Assembly (NCBI GenBank): GCA_964429195.1
Contig: CAYSBC010000006.1
Coordinates: forward strand, 1-51,710
DNA length: 51,710 bases
Direction: 5' to 3'
DNA from: JBBAFM01 sp041655415
GTDB lineage: Bacteria > Bacillota > Clostridia > Peptostreptococcales > JAAYPU01
Shown here: positions 24,571-32,161 of the stretch, in pieces
Position numbering within the stretch: position 1 is the stretch's first letter
Layout of the letters: every line of letters starts with the position of its first letter
Notes under the pieces: generated by a model
Databases searched by the model: none
What the model was told of the DNA's origin: nothing
What the model saw: the letters and a program-made list of their open reading frames with translations, nothing else
Position numbers and translations under genes: made by a program

Positions 24571-25431
24571 ATGGACAAACTATATGCTCCCAGAACCATT
24601 AACGATATTATGAAGAAGCATGACTTCAAGACTTCCAAAAGATACGGGCAGAATTTTTTAACAGATGGCAATATTGTGAGAAAGATTGTTGATGCCGCTG
24701 CTACCACAAAAGATGATCTGATTATTGAAATAGGACCGGGTATCGGTACACTCACAGCTGAGCTTGCAAAAGAAGCAGGGAAGGTTTTAGCGATAGAAAT
24801 CGATAAAAGACTGATTCCTATCTTAAATGAAAATTTAAAAGAATTTGAAAATATAAGAATAATGAATATAGATTTTTTATTAGCGGATATTGAAAAAATC
24901 ATTAAAGAGGAAAAACCTATTGGAGACGTAAAGATAATAGGTAATTTGCCTTATTATATTACAACACCTATCATTATGAAAATACTGGAGGAAAAAATCA
25001 AGGTAAAAAGCATCACTATCATGGTTCAAAAAGAAGTAGCGGATAGGCTGAAGGCCCATCCGGGAACAAAAGAATACGGCGCAATATCTGTTGCTGTACA
25101 ATATTATGCAGATATCAAAATGATTTCTCAAGTGTCTAGGGAAGTTTTTTTGCCGAAGCCTCATGTGGACTCAGCAGTCATTCGCTTAGATATAAGGAAA
25201 AAACCTGCCGTAGAAGTTGAAAATGAGGAATTGTTTTTCCAACTTGTAAAAGCAGGCTTCAATCAAAGAAGAAAAACATTACTTAATGCTTTAAGTCAAT
25301 TATCCTCATTCAACAAAGTAGCCTTGGAAAAGACGTTGATAAAATGCGAGATTGATCCAAAACGCCGAGCAGAGACTCTTTCTCTTGAAGAATTTGCATT
25401 ACTGGAAAGGGCTTTAAGTCAAGGTTTCTAA
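24571..25431 (+). CDS. rsmA: 16S rRNA dimethyladenosine transferase RsmA/KsgA
   Basis: RsmA dimethylates two adenines in the last helix of 16S rRNA as a late step of small-subunit assembly. Its 286 residues include GQNFL (near 26-30), the SAM loop IGPGIGT (54-60), the NLPY motif (GNLPYYITTP, near 125) and FNQRRKTL near the C-terminus. The ATG follows GAGGAA, and the gene is coupled to rnmV. Its last 18 bases overlap the convergent minus-strand gene, so no intergenic terminator exists there. Confidence 0.96.
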   Translation: MDKLYAPRTINDIMKKHDFKTSKRYGQNFLTDGNIVRKIVDAAATTKDDLIIEIGPGIGTLTAELAKEAGKVLAIEIDKRLIPILNENLKEFENIRIMNIDFLLADIEKIIKEEKPIGDVKIIGNLPYYITTPIIMKILEEKIKVKSITIMVQKEVADRLKAHPGTKEYGAISVAVQYYADIKMISQVSREVFLPKPHVDSAVIRLDIRKKPAVEVENEELFFQLVKAGFNQRRKTLLNALSQLSSFNKVALEKTLIKCEIDPKRRAETLSLEEFALLERALSQGF

Positions 25432-26460
25432 TTCTCCTGTGTCAGCTTTGACGGCGATAATCCAATAACCGTAATCTCCTTCTTCCTTTTCTGAACCCTT
25501 CAAGGGTTGCCAATACTTGAATCCAGATGCACCTCTATCGGGTTGCTCTTCCGATAAATATCTGCCAGGAATACCATAATAGTAATAAACAATTTCATTG
25601 TCTTGGCGTTCAATTCCGAAGATGTAGTGGTGATATTTATAAATCAAATCATGACAACTGGCAGGAAGTTCTCTTATATTTTCTTGAGGAGAGCTTTGTG
25701 CACTTAAATATTCCGGATAACCTTGAAGCTGTGAAGTGTTGAAAAAAGGGATGCTCATTACATTGATAACCTTCCACCATTTACAACCTATCCCATCCCT
25801 TTCAAAGGGTTTAATTTCCGGATAAAAGGGTAAAATGTTCCCAAGGTTTGAGCAAATTGTCCGAATATAATTATTAAAATAAGGGCTGATATCAAACTTG
25901 TGACGGATTAAGGCCTGTATTTCTAAGGAAGCAGTTGATACTGTGGATTCCTGAGACACTTGGGACACCTTTGAAACCTGATCATGACTACTATGAATAG
26001 GAATATGTTTTTCCAATTCAAAAAGCGGTGTTTCTTCCTCGATGCCAAGGCTCCTGATTTCACCTGTTAAGACAGGATAAATTTCTTCATCCTTGAGGAC
26101 AGTGTCATTAGGTTGTGCAATGATAGCCACAAGCCTATAATCATGAAAGCTATTATTCTTTCCATCTATGTTGAGGGCATTAAATTTATAGCTATGATGG
26201 GACTTGCCAAGTTTATCGATGAAAAGTGTTCCGCTATTAGTAAAGATTGTCTCATTATTCTTATTGCCGAACAGATAAAGCTTGTAAAAATAATCCCCTT
26301 GAGGATAATATTTAAGATTTTGAATGCTGCATGTGAGGGTACCAACATTATTTTTAAATTCTACTTTCACATGTCCTTTTATTTTTTCATCGTTTTCCCT
26401 AAAGTCGCTTCCTTTATCTTCAAGGATGATAAAGGAGCGAGAATATTTTACATAATTCAT
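25414..26460 (-). CDS. Unrecognised 348-residue protein, likely two domains
   Basis: I do not recognise this protein with confidence. The ATG follows AGGAGG closely. Residues 1-130 look like a beta-rich domain (KGHVKVEFKNNVGTLTCSIQ, then YFYKLYLFGN). A polar Ser/Thr/Val linker follows (about 160-180). The C-terminal part is rich in Tyr, Pro and Gly (SCHDLIYKYHHYIFGIER, VYYYYGIPGRYL, GFKYWQPLKG). No signal peptide or membrane segment is visible. Linked-domain proteins of this type are found in spore formers, where some are spore-associated, but this is only an inference. It is transcribed against rsmA and overlaps it by 18 bases. Confidence 0.55.
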   Translation of the reverse strand: MNYVKYSRSFIILEDKGSDFRENDEKIKGHVKVEFKNNVGTLTCSIQNLKYYPQGDYFYKLYLFGNKNNETIFTNSGTLFIDKLGKSHHSYKFNALNIDGKNNSFHDYRLVAIIAQPNDTVLKDEEIYPVLTGEIRSLGIEEETPLFELEKHIPIHSSHDQVSKVSQVSQESTVSTASLEIQALIRHKFDISPYFNNYIRTICSNLGNILPFYPEIKPFERDGIGCKWWKVINVMSIPFFNTSQLQGYPEYLSAQSSPQENIRELPASCHDLIYKYHHYIFGIERQDNEIVYYYYGIPGRYLSEEQPDRGASGFKYWQPLKGSEKEEGDYGYWIIAVKADTGELETLT

Positions 26461-26565
26461 AGAAACCTCCTAGAGATTAAACATGAAATATCGCTTTGCT
26501 ATAAAGTATCTCGTTAGAAATATATATGAGATAAAAAATAAATTATTCATATTCCGCAAAAATAA

Positions 26566-26593
26566 TTGGAACTGCATAAAATAATGATATAAT
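26566..26593 (+). promoter_or_regulatory. Sigma-A promoter of the CvpA-family gene
   Basis: TTGGAA (26566-26571) and TATAAT (26588-26593) have a 16-base spacer, and the -10 is extended (TGA before it). It would serve the CvpA-family gene, and possibly the genes through leuB, because no terminator is seen until after leuB. Confidence 0.7.
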
Positions 26594-26650
26594 TGAGTCT
26601 AGACCTTTTATATGATGAATGCTATTAAAGAGCTTAAGAGAGGTAATGTT

Positions 26651-27295
26651 ATGAATGTACTGGATATTGTTATTATCGCAATTTTTGTAGCCGCATGCAT
26701 ACAAGGGTATATAAGGGGTTTCATTACATCCGTTATTAGTTTTGGAGGGTGGATTATCGCAGCTATTTTGGCCTTTAAATTTTCTCCCTTTATGACTGAT
26801 TTGCTCTTAGAAAAGACAACTCTGTATTCTAAGATAGCAGAAATGCTCAATAGCAGATTTTCAGATGTATCCACAGTGGGTTCAACAACATACAACCCCT
26901 TAGGGGATATGAATTTACCCAAGATACTCACGCATAATATGAGTGAAGCGGCCTCAACCCAGGGAACTTTAGGAGGACTTGTTGCTACCATTCTGATTAA
27001 TGTGCTCAGTGTATTGATTATTTTTATCGGAGTGAAGTTAGTTTTATATATCATAGGAATGATCTTGAATAGTGTGGCAGATTTGCCGGTCCTTAAACAA
27101 GCTAACAAATTGGGAGGAGTCGTTTTTGGATTAATCAAGGGCGGAATTATTATCTACTTAGTCTTAGCTATTATGGTTCCCGTCGTGGGTTTGACAGAAA
27201 ATACATTGTTTATTGATATGCTATCTGAATCGACTATAGGGAATATAATGTATCATAATAATATTCTTTTATTCTTGACAAAAGCCTATTTTTAA
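26651..27295 (+). CDS. CvpA family membrane protein
   Basis: I chose ATG 26651, which follows GAGAGG; the upstream in-frame ATG codons lack a site. The 214-residue product opens MNVLDIVIIAIFVAACIQGY with the typical RGFITSVISFGGWIIAAILA segment, and has about four membrane segments. CvpA proteins are needed for colicin V production in E. coli; their wider role in Firmicutes is unclear and may concern membrane homeostasis. It is the first gene of a plus-strand run leading to cimA-leuCDB. Confidence 0.8.
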   Translation: MNVLDIVIIAIFVAACIQGYIRGFITSVISFGGWIIAAILAFKFSPFMTDLLLEKTTLYSKIAEMLNSRFSDVSTVGSTTYNPLGDMNLPKILTHNMSEAASTQGTLGGLVATILINVLSVLIIFIGVKLVLYIIGMILNSVADLPVLKQANKLGGVVFGLIKGGIIIYLVLAIMVPVVGLTENTLFIDMLSESTIGNIMYHNNILLFLTKAYF

Positions 27296-27333
27296 ACAAC
27301 CGCTTTAAATAATGTTTGGAAAGGAGTTTTAAA

Positions 27334-27528
27334 ATGCCACTTCAGTTACAAATAGGTGATATCGTAGAATTAAAAAAACAACATCCTTGTGGGAATCATG
27401 AATTCATCATTATGAGAACCGGAATGGATTTTAGAATAGAATGTACAAAATGCAAAAAACAACTATGGCTTGAGAGAACGAAATTAGAAAAACGCATAAA
27501 AAAAATAAGACCCAAAAGCGATGAATAA
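27334..27528 (+). CDS. DUF951 small cysteine-containing protein
   Basis: ATG 27334 follows AAAGGAG; the upstream TTG is not used. The 64-residue protein contains IGDIVELKKQHPCGNHEF and RIECTKCKKQLWLER, the pattern of DUF951 (YyzM-like) proteins. The CxxC and an additional Cys and His could bind zinc. It lies between the CvpA-like gene and cimA. Function is unknown. Confidence 0.85.
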   Translation: MPLQLQIGDIVELKKQHPCGNHEFIIMRTGMDFRIECTKCKKQLWLERTKLEKRIKKIRPKSDE

Positions 27529-27557
27529 GCCGGTATTTACACAGGAGGGATAAGATA

Positions 27558-29138
27558 GTGAAGATTAAAATCTTTGATTCAACCTTAAGAGATGGAGCTC
27601 AGGCGAAAGGAATCTCTTTTTCTGTAGAAGACAAAATAAAAATACTAAAGGCATTAGATGAATTAGGGATTGATTACGTAGAGGCGGGGAATCCGGGTTC
27701 CAATGTAAAGGATATGGAGTTTTTCGACAAAGTAAAGAGTGAAGAGCTCAGGCATACAAGGTTAACAGCCTTTGGAAGCACACGAAGAAAGAATCTTAGC
27801 GTTGAAGAGGACGTCTATGTCAAGAACATGCTCTTGGCGAATACAGACGCTATTTCTTTATTCGGGAAGACTTGGGACTTTCATGTGACAAATGTCATCA
27901 ATACAACCCTAGAAGAAAACCTGAATATGATCAGAGAAACAATCGAGTTTTTCAAGAAAAATGAAAAAGAAGTTATATTTGATGCAGAGCATTTCTTTGA
28001 TGGTTATAAATCCAATCCGGATTATGCTATCCAATCACTAAGGGCTGCGGCTGTGGGAGGTGCAGATTGTCTGGTCTTATGTGATACAAACGGGGGAGCA
28101 TTTCCAGATGAGGTATTTGACATAACCAAAAAAATTGTTGACCAGTTTGACATAGAGATAGGCATTCATTGCCATAACGATGGAGGTATGGCTGTTGCAA
28201 ATTCAATTATGGCTGTTTATGCCGGTGCAACTCATGTTCAAGGGACCTTTTTAGGGTTTGGTGAGCGCTGTGGAAATGCTAACCTAACCTCTATTATCCC
28301 AAGTCTTCAGTTAAAAAAGGCCATGGATTGCATTCCTGAAGACAAGCTAAAGCTTCTTGTGGAGAAAGCCTATTATATAAGTGAAATAGCCAATATAAAA
28401 ATTGACCATGGTATGCCTTATATCGGTAGAAATGCCTTTGCCCACAAAGGCGGTATGCATATTGATGGGGTGACAAAGACCCAAGCCTCTTTTGAACATA
28501 TCAAGCCCGAAATGGTTGGCAATTCAAGAGAGTTTCTTATGTCAGAGATTTCAGGAAAAAACACCTTGATTAAAAAGATTCAAATGATTGATCCATCGAA
28601 AACAAAGGATTCACTGGAAACTCAGGAATTAGTCAATAAATTAAAAGAGATGGAGCATGATGGTTACCAATTTGAAGCAGCTGAAAGCTCCTTTGAGCTG
28701 CTCATAAGAAAACACTTAAACAAATACAAACCTTTTTTTGAACTAAAATATTATAGGGTTATAGAAGAAGAGCCTGCTATTAATGAAGAGGCCAGCTCGA
28801 CGGCTATTATCAAGATATGTGTAGACGGACAAAATGAAATGAGGGCAACAGAGGGAAATGGGCCGGTTAATGCCTTGGACAAGGCTATCCGTAAAGCCCT
28901 GGAAGTCTTTTATCCTAGCTTAAAAAACATGTATTTAACGGATTATAAGGTAAGAGTATTGGGAGCTAGCAGTGCTACAGCCTCTAGAGTGCGCGTACTC
29001 ATTGAATCCTCGGATGGCAAGGAGAGTTGGACAACTGTAGGTGTATCCAGTAATATAATTGAAGCTAGTAAAATCGCCTTAGTGGATTCCATTGAATATA
29101 AATTAATTAAAGATATTGAAGAAAGAATTGGGAGGTAA
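27558..29138 (+). CDS. cimA: (R)-citramalate synthase
   Basis: CimA condenses pyruvate and acetyl-CoA to (R)-citramalate, the first step of threonine-independent isoleucine synthesis. The 526-residue protein has the HMGL-like TIM barrel with DSTLRDGAQ (7-15), the metal-binding GIHCHND (near 203), and a C-terminal allosteric domain like that of isopropylmalate synthase. The length and the long-linker type fit CimA rather than LeuA or NifV. The start is GTG 27558, after AGGAGGG. LeuC, leuD and leuB follow, and they can turn citramalate into 2-oxobutanoate. Feedback regulation by isoleucine is plausible. Confidence 0.93.
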   Translation: MKIKIFDSTLRDGAQAKGISFSVEDKIKILKALDELGIDYVEAGNPGSNVKDMEFFDKVKSEELRHTRLTAFGSTRRKNLSVEEDVYVKNMLLANTDAISLFGKTWDFHVTNVINTTLEENLNMIRETIEFFKKNEKEVIFDAEHFFDGYKSNPDYAIQSLRAAAVGGADCLVLCDTNGGAFPDEVFDITKKIVDQFDIEIGIHCHNDGGMAVANSIMAVYAGATHVQGTFLGFGERCGNANLTSIIPSLQLKKAMDCIPEDKLKLLVEKAYYISEIANIKIDHGMPYIGRNAFAHKGGMHIDGVTKTQASFEHIKPEMVGNSREFLMSEISGKNTLIKKIQMIDPSKTKDSLETQELVNKLKEMEHDGYQFEAAESSFELLIRKHLNKYKPFFELKYYRVIEEEPAINEEASSTAIIKICVDGQNEMRATEGNGPVNALDKAIRKALEVFYPSLKNMYLTDYKVRVLGASSATASRVRVLIESSDGKESWTTVGVSSNIIEASKIALVDSIEYKLIKDIEERIGR

Positions 29139-29146
29139 TAAGCATT

Positions 29147-30409
29147 ATGGGTATGACAATGACTCAGAAAATTCTTGCAGCTCATGCAGGTGTAAAAGAA
29201 GTAAAAGCAGGCCAATTTATTGAGGCCAATCTGGATATAGTGTTAGGCAATGATGTAACCACTCCTGTTGCCATTAAAGAAATGGAGAAAATGGGAGTTG
29301 AGGAAGTGTTTGATAAGGAAAAAGTGGTTATCGTTCCTGATCATTTTACGCCAAATAAAGACATTAAGGCGGCGGAACAATGCAAATTAGTAAGGGAGTT
29401 TGCCCTATCGAAAGATATAAAAAATTATTTTGAAGTAGGTCAGATGGGAATTGAGCATGCACTCTTACCTGAAAAAGGACTGGTTGTTGCCGGAGATGTG
29501 ATTATAGGGGCAGACTCCCATACCTGTACCTACGGGGCCTTAGGAGCCTTTTCAACAGGTGTAGGCTCTACGGACATGGCAGCTGGCATGGCCAGCGGAA
29601 AGGCATGGTTTAAAGTGCCGGGTGCTATCAAGTTTGAACTCATAGGTAAGCCTTCCAAATGGGTGAGCGGCAAGGATGTCATTCTTCATATTATTGGTAT
29701 GATCAGTGTGGATGGTGCTCTCTATCAATCCATGGAATTTGTCGGAGAGGGATTAAAGCATTTGTCGATGGATGATCGATTTTCCATGGCCAACATGGCT
29801 ATTGAAGCAGGCGGTAAGAACGGCATATTTTTAGTAGATGAAAGAACCATAGCATACATGGAAGAGCACTCTAAACGTGAGTATAAGATTTATGAACCGG
29901 ACGAGGATGCCGAATATGATGAAGAGTATGTGATTGATTTAAGCAAAATCAGACCTACGGTAGCCTTTCCACATCTGCCTGATAATACAAGAACAATTGA
30001 TGAAGTTGGCGATGTAAAGATTGATCAGGTTGTTATAGGATCCTGTACAAACGGTCGATTGGAAGACATGCGCATCACAGCAGAAATTTTAAAAGATAAA
30101 AAGGTTGCGAAGAATCTGAGGGTCATTATATTCCCGGGAACGCAAAAAATATATTTGGATTGTATAAAAGAAGGATTTGCAGAAATCTTTGTTCATGCGG
30201 GGGCAGTTTTCTCTACACCTACATGCGGACCCTGCTTAGGGGGCCATATGGGTATCCTTGCAGCAGGAGAAAGGGCGGTTGCTACAACGAATCGCAACTT
30301 TATAGGACGAATGGGCCATCCCGATTCGGAGGTCTATTTAGCAAGCCCGGCGGTAGCAGCGGCATCGGCACTTACAGGAAAAATCTCAAACCCTGAGGAT
30401 TTAGAATAA
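29147..30409 (+). CDS. leuC: 3-isopropylmalate dehydratase large subunit (homoaconitase-like)
   Basis: LeuC with LeuD isomerises isopropylmalate (and citramalate) using a 4Fe-4S cluster. The 420-residue length is that of the short LeuC class found in anaerobes and archaea. Three cysteines bind the cluster: one in GSCTNGR and two in PTCGPCLGG. DSHTCTYGALGAFSTGVGS is another aconitase signature. The ATG follows GGGAGG. It lies 8 bases after cimA and 14 before leuD, a tight operon. Confidence 0.95.
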   Translation: MGMTMTQKILAAHAGVKEVKAGQFIEANLDIVLGNDVTTPVAIKEMEKMGVEEVFDKEKVVIVPDHFTPNKDIKAAEQCKLVREFALSKDIKNYFEVGQMGIEHALLPEKGLVVAGDVIIGADSHTCTYGALGAFSTGVGSTDMAAGMASGKAWFKVPGAIKFELIGKPSKWVSGKDVILHIIGMISVDGALYQSMEFVGEGLKHLSMDDRFSMANMAIEAGGKNGIFLVDERTIAYMEEHSKREYKIYEPDEDAEYDEEYVIDLSKIRPTVAFPHLPDNTRTIDEVGDVKIDQVVIGSCTNGRLEDMRITAEILKDKKVAKNLRVIIFPGTQKIYLDCIKEGFAEIFVHAGAVFSTPTCGPCLGGHMGILAAGERAVATTNRNFIGRMGHPDSEVYLASPAVAAASALTGKISNPEDLE

Positions 30410-30423
30410 AGGAGATAGAAACT

Positions 30424-30915
30424 ATGATAAAAAAAGGAAAAGCATTTAAATACGGTGACAATGTGGATACAGATGTTATCATCCCGGCTAGGTATCTTAA
30501 CACCTCTGATCCGGTAGAACTAGCTCAGCATTGCATGGAGGACATCGATAAAGATTTTATAAAGAATGTACAAGAAGATGATATCATCGTAGCCGACAAA
30601 AACTTCGGATGCGGCTCTTCCAGAGAGCATGCACCTATTGCCATAAAAGCAGCGGGAGTTTCCTGTGTTATCGCCAAAACCTTTGCTAGGATATTTTACA
30701 GGAACGCTTTTAATACAGGACTACCTATATTAGAATGCACTGAAGCAGCTGAAAAAATATCTGCCGGCGATGAATTGGAAGTGAATTTTGAAACAGGAGA
30801 AATAAAAAACTTAACAAAAAATGAGACCTATTATGCAGAGCCTTTCCCGGATTTTATACAAAAAATTATTGCAGCAGACGGCTTGGTCAATTATGTTAAG
30901 GATAGTGTAAAATAG
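30424..30915 (+). CDS. leuD: 3-isopropylmalate dehydratase small subunit
   Basis: LeuD is the swivelling small subunit that completes the active site with LeuC. The 163-residue length fits the short class. Visible motifs are GDNVDTDVIIPARYL near the start, the loop DKNFGCGSSREHAP (about 59-72) and FARIFYRNAFNTGLP. The ATG follows GGAGAT. It lies between leuC and leuB. Confidence 0.95.
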   Translation: MIKKGKAFKYGDNVDTDVIIPARYLNTSDPVELAQHCMEDIDKDFIKNVQEDDIIVADKNFGCGSSREHAPIAIKAAGVSCVIAKTFARIFYRNAFNTGLPILECTEAAEKISAGDELEVNFETGEIKNLTKNETYYAEPFPDFIQKIIAADGLVNYVKDSVK

Positions 30916-30945
30916 AAAATTTCTAAGAAAAGAAAGGTATGAAAG

Positions 30946-32016
30946 ATGAATTATAAAATAGCAGTGATACCCGGTGATGGGATTGGTCCAGATATCATAG
31001 AAGAAGCCATAAAAGTGCTTGAAAAAATAGGCGATAAATTTAACCATACATTTGATTTTACAACCCTTCTGGCAGGAGGTTCGGCAATAGATGCGACAGG
31101 CCATCCCTTGCCCCAGGAAACCTTGGACAGCTGTAAGGCTAGTGATGCAGTGCTTTTAGGAGCGGTGGGAGGTCCAAAGTGGGATACTTTACCGGGAGAT
31201 AAAAGGCCGGAGCAAGCACTATTAGGACTAAGAAAAGGTTTAGGGCTTTACGCTAACATTCGCCCTGCCATTTTGTTTGAAGCGCTCAAAGAAGCTTGCC
31301 CTTTAAAACCTGAAATCATTGGAGATGGATTAGACATCTGTGTTGTCAGAGAACTCACAGGTGGTATTTATTTTGGGGAAAAGGGATTTAAGGATACAGA
31401 ATTTGGACCTGCAGCTTATGATACCATGCTTTATTCAGAAGGTGAAGTGAAAAGAATAGCGATAACAGCTTTTGAAATGGCTATGAAAAGACAAAAGAAA
31501 GTAATGAGCGTCGATAAGGCCAATGTTTTAGAGAACTCCAGGCTATGGAGAAGAGTTGTTACAGAGGTTGCTAAGGATTATCCTGAGGTTCAGCTGGATC
31601 ATATGTATGTGGATAATGCAGCCATGCAGCTCGTAAGAAATCCAAAACAATTTGATATTATCGTGACGGGAAATATGTTCGGAGATATACTCTCCGATGA
31701 AGCCAGCATGATAACAGGCTCCATAGGCATGCTACCATCGGCTAGCTTAGGAGTAGGAAACTTTGGAATGTATGAACCGGTACACGGTAGCGCTCCTGAT
31801 ATTGCAGGACAAGATAAAGCCAATCCAATGGCAACCATACTGTCGGTAGCCATGATGTTAAGATATACTTTTAATCTTGCTGAAGAGGCAGAGGCTGTAG
31901 AAAATGCAGTTAAGGTGGTGTTAAGTAAAAGCTTTAGAACTGGAGACATCATGAGTCCGGGCATGAAGCTGGTCGGGACGAAGGAAATGGGACAGCTTAT
32001 CATCAACGAACTATAA
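30946..32016 (+). CDS. leuB: 3-isopropylmalate dehydrogenase
   Basis: LeuB oxidatively decarboxylates isopropylmalate with NAD, and can act on the methylmalate formed from citramalate. The 356-residue protein opens YKIAVIPGDGIGPDI and has LGLYANIRPA, RELTGGIYFGEKG and NMFGDILSDEASMI, all family motifs with the catalytic and metal-binding residues. The ATG follows AAAGG. It is the last gene of cimA-leuCDB and is followed by a terminator. No leuA is in the cluster, so leucine synthesis would need leuA elsewhere. Confidence 0.96.
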   Translation: MNYKIAVIPGDGIGPDIIEEAIKVLEKIGDKFNHTFDFTTLLAGGSAIDATGHPLPQETLDSCKASDAVLLGAVGGPKWDTLPGDKRPEQALLGLRKGLGLYANIRPAILFEALKEACPLKPEIIGDGLDICVVRELTGGIYFGEKGFKDTEFGPAAYDTMLYSEGEVKRIAITAFEMAMKRQKKVMSVDKANVLENSRLWRRVVTEVAKDYPEVQLDHMYVDNAAMQLVRNPKQFDIIVTGNMFGDILSDEASMITGSIGMLPSASLGVGNFGMYEPVHGSAPDIAGQDKANPMATILSVAMMLRYTFNLAEEAEAVENAVKVVLSKSFRTGDIMSPGMKLVGTKEMGQLIINEL

Positions 32017-32030
32017 TAAAATCATAAACA

Positions 32031-32066
32031 GAGGAGTGGCATTATTGCTACTTCTTTTTATTTTTT
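32031..32066 (+). terminator. Terminator after leuB
   Basis: AGGAGTGGC (32032-32040) and GCTACTTCT (32047-32055) pair with two G-U pairs, and a long T-rich run follows. It closes the cimA-leuCDB transcript. Confidence 0.75.
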
Positions 32067-32161
32067 CAAATTTAACTAAAAAGAAAAACAAAAATGTAGA
32101 TATGTTAATAAATGTTAATAGATATAAATGCATTTAAATATAATGACCTAGGGAGGAAAAG

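Noticed and set aside
27529..27557. T-box or leucine/isoleucine attenuator before cimA
   Set aside because: Only 29 bases separate it from the DUF951 gene; there is no room and no T-box sequence.
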